Positions 1 to 7,656 are shown, counted from the stretch's first letter. The stretch is DNA of 11,318 bases from CAZPAH01 sp964584495 (GCA_964584495.1 CAZPAH010000093.1:1-11318), one strand, 5' to 3'. Notes: generated from the letters alone by a model not told the origin. Numbers and translations are program-made.

Positions 1-1
1 C

Positions 2-67
2 TACAGCGTCGAGCCCGAAGACCACAGATTCCAAAGAACCGTCGGGAAATTCGTGATTATCAGGTGA
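2..67 (+). CDS. Possible C-terminal tail of an unidentified protein (partial)
   Basis: Reading from base 2 gives 21 sense codons and a TGA at 65-67, ending in HRFQRTVGKFVIIR. Third codon positions are mostly G or C, as in the confident genes here, and the stop lies just 25 bases before the convergent stop of the ferritin-like gene, which is a natural end-to-end arrangement. The opposite strand is also open in register across this stretch, but its third positions are less GC-rich. I do not recognise the protein; only the tail is present, so no function can be given. Confidence 0.35.
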   Translation, partial: YSVEPEDHRFQRTVGKFVIIR

Positions 68-92
68 ACGGCCGACGCACACACGGCGCCGC

Positions 93-599
93 TCAGGGCC
101 CCAGGTTCATCAACCTCTCACCGCCGAGAAAATCGTCCGAATCGATATCTTTCCCGAATTCATACTGCTTGTATTCCGCTTCGAGTATGGCGAAATGAGT
201 CCCCTCCATGCTCGCCATATACAGGAGAAGCGATTTGCTGTTCATATCCCTAGTCTTGGAAGCCAGATCCTCGTAAAAACCTTTCGCGATCTTCTCCGCC
301 TTCATCGCCACCTCGAAAAGCTCCTTTAGAGAGGGGCTCGAGGAGAGGGCATCGCCGATCTGCGGCACCAACGATTTCGGAGGGGTTTTCAGCTCGATAT
401 CGGGGAATTTTTTCTCGTATGCCTCTTTCAGAATCTCTTCGTGGTGCTTCTCCTGGGAAATCAGGAAATCGAATTTTTCCTCGAGATCGGGACTGTTCGT
501 TATCTCCTTCATGCGGGTGTAAAGCTTTACCGCCTCGGTTTCCGATTTTATTGCGATCCCTAAAAGCTCGAGTGGGGTGAAATCATCTTTTCCGCTCAT
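93..599 (-). CDS. Ferritin-like / rubrerythrin-like diiron protein
   Basis: A 168-residue all-helical protein with the full four-helix diiron ligand set: E20 on helix A, E50-x-x-H53 on helix B, E102 on helix C and E132-x-x-H135 on helix D. This is the rubrerythrin/erythrin pattern. The C-terminal rubredoxin FeS4 domain of classical rubrerythrins is absent: there is no CxxC pair and no cysteine at all. Members of this family handle peroxide or iron, but which one applies here is not shown by the sequence. There is no signal peptide, so it is probably cytoplasmic. The ATG at 597-599 follows an AAAGGA ribosome binding site with about 8 bases spacing. It is the last gene of the likely three-gene minus-strand operon, 51 bases after the tri-cohesin gene, with no terminator visible between them. 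A short acidic tail (about residues 148-168) follows the last helix. Confidence 0.88.
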   Translation of the reverse strand: MSGKDDFTPLELLGIAIKSETEAVKLYTRMKEITNSPDLEEKFDFLISQEKHHEEILKEAYEKKFPDIELKTPPKSLVPQIGDALSSSPSLKELFEVAMKAEKIAKGFYEDLASKTRDMNSKSLLLYMASMEGTHFAILEAEYKQYEFGKDIDSDDFLGGERLMNLGP

Positions 600-650
600 C
601 CATTTTTCCTTTCTGCTCCGCTTCGCCCTTGCCTATTTCCTCATGAATTC

Positions 651-2750
651 CTATCTCAGAAGAATCATCTTCTTTACGACGGTCCGGCCGCCTTCCTCGA
701 GACGGTAGAAATAGACTCCGCTGGCCACCCTCTCCCCCCGGTCGTTCGTGCCGTCCCACCGCACCTCGTAGGATATCCCGGCATCGAGCAACGAATCAAC
801 CAGTTTTCTTACAAGTATTCCGCCTGGAGAATATATGTTCAGGCCGGCGGGGCCGCTCTTCTCCACGCTGTAGCGGATAACGGTCGAAGGATTGAAGGGA
901 TTGGGAAAGTTCTGCCCCAGCCTCATCGCCGGAACGATATCCTCACCCTCTCCGGTGACAATGTCTATGCGTCCGCCCGAGGTCAGGGCGCAGGGATCCC
1001 CCTCGTTGAACAGGATCGAACCGATATCGAGATTCGAATATTGACCTTCGCTCCCCGGCAATCCCTCAAGATAGACGAGCACCAGCGGGAGATCTCCAGA
1101 CAGGGGAACCGCTCCAGCATTGACGATTGTCACCTCTCCGGGAGTCGAATTGTTCACCACCGGGTCTCCCCAAGCCTCCGCCATCGTCCCGGCGCTCGTC
1201 GCGCCTTGAAACGTAACGTACGTCTCGTTGAACGTCAGGGTCATCTCATAACCGTAAATATCCAGTCCTCCGACGTCGCGGTCGGGAGAGACCGGTACAG
1301 CAGTCGGGAAATAGGTATGCGCCGTGATATCCGCCACTTCGAGATACAGGTCGCAGATCGAGATTACGGCCGTCGTATCGGCGGCCCCTATATCGTCGAT
1401 CACGTAGACCCTCGTCTCCCCTCCCGCGAGGGCGGTGAAGTGCCCGGTTCCGTCTATTGCCGCCACGGCCGGGTTCGTCACTCCCCAGTCCAGCGGCGGG
1501 ACGGCGGCGCCGCTGACCCAGAAATCGAGCTCGTCGCCCGCGACCATCGCATAACCGTCCGGATAAACGGTAAGTACCGGGAACGCGTTCACGTGAAGCG
1601 ACCCGTTCTCGTGAAGGGGCGGATAGCACTCGTTGAACACGCCTCCCGACGGTGTCAGATAAACGTTGCTCGAATACGTGGCGGGGTTGACCATGAATTC
1701 AATATACACCAGCACGCCTGCCGACGAGAGGTTCTGCGATCCGGCCATCGCGATATCTATACGATCCTCCGTAACGCTGAACTCCGAGGCGCTCCATCCC
1801 GCCGCTTCCGCCACCGTTCCCCCATCGGCCGTTCCCACCGCCGTCAGCCGGACATCGTCGAAACCGACGGAGAATTCAGCCGATTTGATTTCGTAACCTC
1901 CCGGGTCCGTTATCGAGACGGGGACCATGACAGTCTCCCCCGGCCATCCGCTCTCGTCGCCGGCGGTCAGCTTCAAGGCGCGGACATAGATCTGACCCGT
2001 AGTCGTATCGGTTATCCCGTCGTCATCCTCTACAAAAGCATGGACGGCGCCCGGGGAAATGCCCTTTAGATGATCCGTTCCCGCGAAATCGCCAATCGCG
2101 GGATCCGTCGATCCGTAAGTGTAGGGAGCCGTTCCGCCGCTCGTACCGAATTCGAGGCTGTCGCCAACGACGATCTCCCCCGTGTCGGGATATATGTTTA
2201 TCGAGGGCGGCGCGCTGATATAGAGAGTTCCACCCGTGAGGACCGCCGGTGGATCCCCCTCGTTGAACATGAAATCCGCGAAGGTCAGGCTGGTCGTGTA
2301 CGCGTTGGGGCCGAGGAGGAAGCGAAGATTTAGCAGAGTCCCCGCCCCGGTCAGAGGCACAACGCCCGCGGCGGCTATGTCGACCCCTCCCGGCCGGCTG
2401 TTTACTGTGACATTTCCCCACGGCGCCGACACCGTCCCTGAAACGGGGGCGTCGACCAGCGACGCGCAATTCGAGGTGGACCATGTTATCGTCAATTCGT
2501 ACGAGTACACGTTCAGCCCGGTCAGATCGCCCGTCGTTATCGGAACGGTTATCGTCTCCCCGACCGTTCCCGTGCCGTTCCCGATATCTAGATCGACCGC
2601 GTAAGATGGGGCCGCCGCGGGAACCAAGAGCATGGCGAGCAGCGCCGTGACGAGAAACGGCGCCGCAGACGAATTCCCCTTCTTTGATGGTCCGGGCGGC
2701 GAGACCTTCCCTCTTATCCCGCCCCTGTTTCTAATCGATGTAGCCGGCAT
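651..2750 (-). CDS. Secreted tri-cohesin protein with Big2-like domains and C-terminal sorting-type domain
   Basis: A 699-residue exported protein. I start it at the ATG at 2748-2750 because a GGAG ribosome binding site sits 6 bases upstream; the frame stays open to a GTG at 2792, without comparable support. Residues 31-51 form a hydrophobic signal segment after a long basic n-region, with likely cleavage near PSYA/VDL. The layout is cohesin-like (about 52-179), Big2/Ig-like (182-256), cohesin-like (258-388), Big2/Ig-like (391-465), cohesin-like (467-598), then a FlgD-Ig/type IX-like C-terminal domain (608-699) with QNFPNPFNPST, VRWDG and SGVYFYR, ending KKMILLR. Each cohesin-like unit repeats an AxAGxxPLSG-type strand and an FNEGDPxAxxxxG-type strand; the middle copy is the most diverged (FNECYPP). 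No catalytic motif is seen, so a scaffolding or binding role is inferred. It lies 46 bases downstream of the dockerin-bearing beta-helix gene. Cohesin calls are by pattern, not by search. Confidence 0.85.
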   Translation of the reverse strand: MPATSIRNRGGIRGKVSPPGPSKKGNSSAAPFLVTALLAMLLVPAAAPSYAVDLDIGNGTGTVGETITVPITTGDLTGLNVYSYELTITWSTSNCASLVDAPVSGTVSAPWGNVTVNSRPGGVDIAAAGVVPLTGAGTLLNLRFLLGPNAYTTSLTFADFMFNEGDPPAVLTGGTLYISAPPSINIYPDTGEIVVGDSLEFGTSGGTAPYTYGSTDPAIGDFAGTDHLKGISPGAVHAFVEDDDGITDTTTGQIYVRALKLTAGDESGWPGETVMVPVSITDPGGYEIKSAEFSVGFDDVRLTAVGTADGGTVAEAAGWSASEFSVTEDRIDIAMAGSQNLSSAGVLVYIEFMVNPATYSSNVYLTPSGGVFNECYPPLHENGSLHVNAFPVLTVYPDGYAMVAGDELDFWVSGAAVPPLDWGVTNPAVAAIDGTGHFTALAGGETRVYVIDDIGAADTTAVISICDLYLEVADITAHTYFPTAVPVSPDRDVGGLDIYGYEMTLTFNETYVTFQGATSAGTMAEAWGDPVVNNSTPGEVTIVNAGAVPLSGDLPLVLVYLEGLPGSEGQYSNLDIGSILFNEGDPCALTSGGRIDIVTGEGEDIVPAMRLGQNFPNPFNPSTVIRYSVEKSGPAGLNIYSPGGILVRKLVDSLLDAGISYEVRWDGTNDRGERVASGVYFYRLEEGGRTVVKKMILLR
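654..929 (-). repeat. C-terminal sorting-type domain, copy A
   Basis: This stretch encodes residues 608-699 of the tri-cohesin protein and is paralogous to the end of the upstream beta-helix gene (2800-3078). Shared features are QN(F/Y)PNPFNPST, VRWDG, SGVYFYR and KKMIxxR at the very C-terminus. The similarity is visible in the DNA too, for example TTGAA(G/A)GGATTGGGA(A/T)AGTT. Confidence 0.8.
957..2597 (-). repeat. Three cohesin-like units alternating with two Big2-like units
   Basis: Within the tri-cohesin protein the cohesin-like units begin near residues 52, 258 and 467, a period of about 206-209 residues. Diagnostic repeated strands are FMFNEGDPPAVLTGG (160-174), GVFNECYPPLHENGS (370-384) and ILFNEGDPCALTSGG (579-593). 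The intervening Ig-like units share xVYPDxxxxVxGDxLxF openings and a (E/I)DDxGxxDTT ending. The copies are clearly diverged, so the duplication is old. Confidence 0.75.
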
Positions 2751-2756
2751 GACGTT

Positions 2757-2763
2757 CTCCTTT
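2757..2763 (-). promoter_or_regulatory. Ribosome binding site deciding the tri-cohesin start
   Basis: On the minus strand this reads AAAGGAG and ends 6 bases before the ATG at 2748-2750. It favours that start over the in-frame GTG at 2790-2792, which would add 14 residues that do not resemble a signal peptide. Confidence 0.7.
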
Positions 2764-2796
2764 CCAGCTGGTTCAAATATGGAGCCAGCCACACTG

Positions 2797-5700
2797 CTAC
2801 CTCACCATTATCATCTTTTTAGACTCGGTGAAATCGCCCGCTTTGATCCTGTAGAAATAGACTCCACTTTCCACGAGGCCTCCCGAATCGTCGAGCCCAT
2901 CCCACCGCACCTTCTTGAACCCGGGCGATTCGATCCTGTCGACGAGGTCGCGGACCATCCTGCCCGCCACGTCATAAATTATTATCGATACGCGCACACC
3001 CGCCCCGCCCGCTGGTATGGCATACGTTATCATGGTGCTAGGGTTGAAAGGATTGGGATAGTTCTGAGCGAGCATGAACGCCGACGGAACCGCCACGGCC
3101 CGGTTGTTACCGCCGGGCGATTCGGCTTTGTCGGTATACTCGTCCTCGTTCAATCTTACGTAGTTTAAGCCGAAGGGGACCGCTTCATCCACCCCGAGCG
3201 TCGCCGAACCTTCGATCGTTATCCGGACCGCGGCTTCGACCGGCATAGGCTCGGCACAGGCAAGGGCGATCCTCAGCTCGCACGCCTCTCTCACATTCCA
3301 AAAGAGAAGCGCTCCATCTGCCGCTTCTGTGAGATCGACTTCCTTTATTGAGACCTGATCCGGGTCGAAGGCGATCCTGTATTCCTGAGCCAGGAGCTCT
3401 CCGCTCCCCGTGAGTTCGACGGGGACGGTGGCGCGTCCGCCCGCCGCCAGGTCGAAACCGGGGATCCGGACTGTGAAATCGCCCCCCTCCAGCCCGGGCC
3501 ACGCGTCCCCGAGCGCGAGAGCGGGAGAAGCGGGAGAGGTCATTATGCTGTCGAATGCGCACGGGAAGTGCGAGATGATCCCCGCCACGTACCTGAGAAT
3601 ATAGGAAGCATCGAGAGCGGATAGCCCCGCCGCGCAGGTCACGTCACCCACCTCCTGCTGCAGGGGACTGAGCGTAATAATCATGGCGACATGCTGCAGG
3701 ACGAGGGATGCGTCATATGCCCGTATCTCGCCGTTCAGGCTTACGTCGCCGAGAAGGTAGTTCTGCACTCCATCCGTCTGCCAGCCGGAGTAATCCACCA
3801 TATCGGTAACAGGGTCCCCCAGCCCGCCGGGGTTGTACCATCCCCCCGAACCGGTATCGTCGGAAGGATCGTAAGGTCCCGTATCGTCTCCCCACCAGCA
3901 CCCCTGCGCCCAGATGGTGAAACTCATCCCGCTGTTCTTGATTCCGTAGTAGGTGTTGTTGTAGATATCGCTGTTCTCGACCCTCCCCTTGGCCGGATCC
4001 CCCGCCGCGCCGTTGTAATTGATTCCGACGGCGTTATTCATGAAGATGCAGTGGTTGACTTGGGGATTGGCGTTCGTGACATTGAGCGCGCCGTAGGTGG
4101 AGTTGCTCGTGGCGTAGCGGAAAACGCAATAATCGAATCTCACGCTGTCGTCTATCGCCTCGTTGTCTATCTGGATGTAATCCCATCGCTGGCCGGCTCC
4201 GTTCGTCATCGTGCTGTCGTTGTTGGTATCCCCCCCGTAGAAATCGTCCAAGGCCGAGGTGAAAACGATCAGGCTGTCCGGAGCGGCCTTCCCCTGCGCG
4301 ATCAGGCCGCGCTTGACCGTAATTTTAGTCCCAGCGAGAGGCTTTATCACGATCCCCGGCTCGATCGTAAGGACCGAGCTGAGACCGGCCGTGAGGCTCG
4401 ATACGAGAACGTAAGGGATGTTCTCGGTCTGGGCCACGTTCCTCCTTCTCCAGAGAACGCTTTGCGCCAAGGTCTCGCCCAGGATGCCGAGAGCGTTATA
4501 TGCGTTGTTGGAAAGAAAACTGTTGCCGGTGAAAATGGGTTGGCTCATCAGGGACATGAGGACCGGGGTCCTGCCGTGGTAATCGAAAAGACAGGTATCG
4601 ATCGACGGCGTGCTTGTACCGCTCATTCGTATCCCGTAGTAGCTGTTGTCGATAAAGGTGCAGTTCGTAATAGACGGGGAAGCGGAAATAATCTGCACGG
4701 CGCCCAGGTTTCCCGAGCCGCCATAAAGGAAATGGACGTGCTCGAAATTGTTGAACTCGTCGGTGCTCACGTCGAAGAACTCGACGTTTCCCCAGTCGCC
4801 TTTATCCGGAACCGTCAATATGCCGTCGTTGTTGGTATCGAGGGGGTTTCCGTGCGCGTCATCGAGAATGGAGGTAAGGATAATCGGCTCGCTCTCGGTT
4901 CCCAACGCCTCTATCGCACCCTCGACGTTTATCGAGTTCGCAAAATAGTTGTACGGGTACCGCGCTCCCATCTTTATCACGACCCCCGGCTCGATCGTCA
5001 GCTTCGAGCCCAGGTTCACATCAAGGCTGGACGAGACGAGTATGCGGGTAATATTGGTGAACCCGGCGATATCCCATTTCTTGAGCGTGAGGTCCTGCGC
5101 GACATCCTCGCCTATGAGACCGAGGGCGTCGTAGGCGTTGTTATCGTATACGTTGCCGGAGAATGTCGGCTCGGCGAGGATCGATTTGCTGATCGGCAGC
5201 TTCGAGGTCAACCTGAACATGTTATTCTCGATCGTCGGATTCGATGCGTTTTGAATCCATAGCCCCCAAACGTTTATCTCGAATTCGCTGTTTCGAATCG
5301 TCGGGGACGCCGACTGGCATTCGATGATGGTGTAGCTTGCATTCCCTCCGAATCTGAACAGGCAGTGATCGATCACCGCCTCCGCGTCGATCGTCGTCGG
5401 GTTGAACCTGATGCCTCCCCAATCGCCCGCCTCGGGAGAGGTGCCAGAGCCGTCGACGTTCGAATCTCCGCCGTAGGAGTCATCCTGCACGGAAGTGTAG
5501 ACGATCAGGCTGTCGGGATCGGAAGTCCCTTCCATTCGCAGCCCTCCGTTCACATCTATCGACCTCGTGGCGCTTATCGACTTCACCACGATCCCCGGCT
5601 GGATCGTCAGGATGGAACCGGACCCGATCGTCAACGTCCCCAGGTGAAGGTAGGGAAAATATTCCGGGAACTGCGGGGGGCCGCCCACCTCTATCCTTTC

Positions 5701-7656
5701 CAGCACGGCGTTCTGGGATATGGTTTCCGACAGGATCCCGACCGCGTGGTATTTGTTCTGGTTGAAGGTGTTGCCGATATATTGTGGATCTGCCAGAACC
5801 GATGTGGCCAGTGGAATGTAGCTGTGGTTGAAGAAATCGTTGTTCTCGATCAAGGGGGCGGAATTCCCGTCGGTCCGTATCCCCGTTTTATTCGTTTTGA
5901 ACTGGCAGTTGGAAATCGTGGGGGAAGCGCTGCTGCACCATACGGTGCCTATGTAGTTATCCGTCACGTCGTATCCCCCGTACGATATCACACAGTGATC
6001 GAGGATGCTGTACGAATCGTTGGATGTCGATGTGAACCTTATATTCCTCCAGTTCGCGACGTCCGGAGTGGTCGCGGTACCGTTACCCTCCGTGTCGGCC
6101 GGGTTTCCGGCATCATCGTCGTAGACCGATGTGAAGACTATCATGCTGTCGGAACTCGCGTCCGCCTTCAGTCCTCCGTCTATCTTGAGCATTATATTAT
6201 AATTGCGGAACTTGAGCACGATCCCCGGCTCGATCCTCAAATTCGCCCCGATAGACATCGTAAGATTGCCTTCGAGCCAATAGGTGATATTATCGTACCC
6301 CGCCACGCTCCTGACCTTGAGGAGGGAATTGACGCCCACCGTCTCGCCTATGATGCCGATCGCCGTGATCGAGTTGTTGGTGAACGTGGTGCCCATGAAA
6401 TTCGGATCGGCCGACACCGACATCAGGATCGGCGTAAGAGTGCAATTGCTGATCGAGTTGTTGATCACGAGAGAGGCGCTCAGCCCTCCCTGCTCGATGC
6501 CGAAATAGGTGTCCGATATCTCGTTGAATACGATCTGGGGGCTCGAGTTGTAGGCCCTGATTATCCCCTCGTCGTTATAGCCGCCGAACTTCAGCACCGA
6601 GTAATAGACCTGCCCCATGCTGCCGTCATCGAACTCGATATTGCCCCAGTCGCCCACGCTCGGAGCGCTGATAGATCCGTCGTTATTGGTATCGTTCGGC
6701 TTTCCGTAATTATCGTCCCTGAAGGATGTGATGACTATCTGGCTGTCCGCGACGGCCGATCCGATCATCGTCAGGGTGCCGTCGACGAATATATCCACGT
6801 TGTCCTTCGGCTTGATGACGACGCCCGGCTGTATCGAGAGGACGCCGCCGGGGGCTATCGTCACGTCATCGAGAAAGATGTACACGAGGTTGTCGATCGC
6901 CGTCATCCCCAGGGTCGCACCCCTGATGCTGAGGCGGTTGGTGCCGGTCAGGGTCCCGCCGAGGATCCCCAGGGCGTCGAAGCCGTTGTCCGATACCGAT
7001 TCGAAGGCGAGGTTATCGAATTGCGGATTCGCCGTTATCTCAATCGCGACCGGCACATCGGTCATGGCGTTGATCGTCGTGTTCCTGAGTATCGGATTCG
7101 ATTCGCCCGTGCATTTCACCCCGTAGTAGGCGGCGAAGATATCGCAATCCTCTATCGTGGGGCTCGCGTCGTCGCAAACGACGTTGCCTGTATTACCGTA
7201 TCCTCCGAAATGAATGTAGCAATACTTGAGAATGCTGGAATCCTCCGCCCCGTCGTAAAAGGTGATCGACGACCAGTCCTTATTGTCCGGAACGGTGGCA
7301 TTACCGTCTCCGTTCGTGTCATCTCCTGGCGGCGGCACGTTGTCGTCCTTTATCGAGGTGAAGAAGACGAGGGAGTCGGGATCGCTCTTGCCGATCGCTA
7401 TCAATTCCCCGTCGGATATCCTGAGCCCCGCAGTGGCCGCAAACTTGAGAACGACCCCGGGATTGATCGTCAATACGGCTCCCGATGTGACCGTTACGGT
7501 GCTGGTCACGTGGTATATCCGTCCGCCGAAGGTGGTCAGTGTCATATCGGTGCTTATGCTGCCGCTCAACGTCTTCTGAGCGTACGCGAGCTCCGGCGGA
7601 AGGAACAGCGCAATTACCAGCGCCAGCAGGAAAACGGATTTATAACGTCTCATCAT
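2797..7656 (-). CDS. Giant secreted parallel beta-helix protein with dockerin, cohesin-like and C-terminal sorting-type domains
   Basis: A 1619-residue exported protein. The signal peptide is about residues 1-26 (hydrophobic core SVFLLALVIALFLP, likely cut at AYA/QK). Residues 50-1290 form six right-handed parallel beta-helix modules of about 200-211 residues, each opened by an LxIxPGxVxK turn at 62, 273, 473, 683, 886 and 1096. A CWWGDDTGP segment near 1253, typical of beta-helix ends, follows. A dockerin-like pair occupies about 1300-1364, a cohesin-like sandwich about 1390-1515 and a FlgD-Ig/type IX-like domain 1527-1619, ending KKMIMVR. Parallel beta-helices occur in polysaccharide-active enzymes and in adhesins; no catalytic residues could be assigned, so the substrate is unknown. 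The gene starts with two adjacent ATGs. GGAGG lies 4 bases before the first (7656) and 7 before the second (7653), so the second may be used. It heads the minus-strand operon and has its own promoter upstream. Confidence 0.87.
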   Translation of the reverse strand: MMRRYKSVFLLALVIALFLPPELAYAQKTLSGSISTDMTLTTFGGRIYHVTSTVTVTSGAVLTINPGVVLKFAATAGLRISDGELIAIGKSDPDSLVFFTSIKDDNVPPPGDDTNGDGNATVPDNKDWSSITFYDGAEDSSILKYCYIHFGGYGNTGNVVCDDASPTIEDCDIFAAYYGVKCTGESNPILRNTTINAMTDVPVAIEITANPQFDNLAFESVSDNGFDALGILGGTLTGTNRLSIRGATLGMTAIDNLVYIFLDDVTIAPGGVLSIQPGVVIKPKDNVDIFVDGTLTMIGSAVADSQIVITSFRDDNYGKPNDTNNDGSISAPSVGDWGNIEFDDGSMGQVYYSVLKFGGYNDEGIIRAYNSSPQIVFNEISDTYFGIEQGGLSASLVINNSISNCTLTPILMSVSADPNFMGTTFTNNSITAIGIIGETVGVNSLLKVRSVAGYDNITYWLEGNLTMSIGANLRIEPGIVLKFRNYNIMLKIDGGLKADASSDSMIVFTSVYDDDAGNPADTEGNGTATTPDVANWRNIRFTSTSNDSYSILDHCVISYGGYDVTDNYIGTVWCSSASPTISNCQFKTNKTGIRTDGNSAPLIENNDFFNHSYIPLATSVLADPQYIGNTFNQNKYHAVGILSETISQNAVLERIEVGGPPQFPEYFPYLHLGTLTIGSGSILTIQPGIVVKSISATRSIDVNGGLRMEGTSDPDSLIVYTSVQDDSYGGDSNVDGSGTSPEAGDWGGIRFNPTTIDAEAVIDHCLFRFGGNASYTIIECQSASPTIRNSEFEINVWGLWIQNASNPTIENNMFRLTSKLPISKSILAEPTFSGNVYDNNAYDALGLIGEDVAQDLTLKKWDIAGFTNITRILVSSSLDVNLGSKLTIEPGVVIKMGARYPYNYFANSINVEGAIEALGTESEPIILTSILDDAHGNPLDTNNDGILTVPDKGDWGNVEFFDVSTDEFNNFEHVHFLYGGSGNLGAVQIISASPSITNCTFIDNSYYGIRMSGTSTPSIDTCLFDYHGRTPVLMSLMSQPIFTGNSFLSNNAYNALGILGETLAQSVLWRRRNVAQTENIPYVLVSSLTAGLSSVLTIEPGIVIKPLAGTKITVKRGLIAQGKAAPDSLIVFTSALDDFYGGDTNNDSTMTNGAGQRWDYIQIDNEAIDDSVRFDYCVFRYATSNSTYGALNVTNANPQVNHCIFMNNAVGINYNGAAGDPAKGRVENSDIYNNTYYGIKNSGMSFTIWAQGCWWGDDTGPYDPSDDTGSGGWYNPGGLGDPVTDMVDYSGWQTDGVQNYLLGDVSLNGEIRAYDASLVLQHVAMIITLSPLQQEVGDVTCAAGLSALDASYILRYVAGIISHFPCAFDSIMTSPASPALALGDAWPGLEGGDFTVRIPGFDLAAGGRATVPVELTGSGELLAQEYRIAFDPDQVSIKEVDLTEAADGALLFWNVREACELRIALACAEPMPVEAAVRITIEGSATLGVDEAVPFGLNYVRLNEDEYTDKAESPGGNNRAVAVPSAFMLAQNYPNPFNPSTMITYAIPAGGAGVRVSIIIYDVAGRMVRDLVDRIESPGFKKVRWDGLDDSGGLVESGVYFYRIKAGDFTESKKMIMVR
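2800..3078 (-). repeat. C-terminal sorting-type domain, copy B
   Basis: This encodes residues 1527-1619 of the beta-helix protein, paralogous to 654-929. It carries QNYPNPFNPST, YDVAGRMVRDL, VRWDGLDDSGG and SGVYFYR. Domains of this type act as type IX secretion signals in Bacteroidetes, or as FlgD-like Ig domains. Whether this organism has a type IX apparatus cannot be seen in the window. Confidence 0.8.
3565..3759 (-). other. Dockerin-like calcium-loop pair
   Basis: This encodes residues about 1300-1364 of the beta-helix protein. Two F-hand-like repeats, GDVSLNGEIRAYDASLVLQHV and GDVTCAAGLSALDASYILRYV, are separated by about 13 residues, the usual type I dockerin layout. Loop 1 keeps D1304, S1306, N1308 and D1315. 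Loop 2 keeps D1338 and D1349 but has T1340 and A1342 at the other ligand positions. In the dockerin family this module docks onto cohesin domains, and a tri-cohesin protein is the next gene. Confidence 0.78.
3787..7473 (-). repeat. Six tandem beta-helix modules
   Basis: Six diverged modules lie in the beta-helix gene. LxIxPGxVxK openings are spaced 211, 200, 210, 203 and 210 residues apart. Each module also has a DTNxDGxxTxPxxxDW-like acidic loop (113, 322, 521, 731, 940, 1143) and an HCxxxFGGY-like strand. A (D/N)ALGILGET-like strand recurs in the first five (227, 431, 637, 843, 1054). At DNA level the opening is a recurring CCCCGGCTCGATCGT-like string (near 4350, 4984, 5590, 6220). The sixth module lacks the recurring inter-module strand and ends in the CWWG cap. 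Confidence 0.85.

Noticed and set aside
600..650. Terminator between the tri-cohesin and ferritin-like genes
   Set aside because: No inverted repeat with a useful stem was found in these 51 bases on either strand.
1041..2069. Plus-strand open frame of 342 codons antisense to the tri-cohesin gene
   Set aside because: Arg/His-rich shadow translation without motifs; the minus-strand gene here has clear repeated domains and a signal peptide.
3691..5262. Plus-strand open frame of 523 codons antisense to the beta-helix gene
   Set aside because: Same shadow effect as the longer one; its composition is that of a reverse-complement reading and nothing is recognisable.
4350..7473. Regularly spaced DNA repeats considered as a CRISPR or other short-repeat array
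   Set aside because: The repeats are about 600-630 bases apart, imperfect and in frame with the protein modules, so they are coding repeats.
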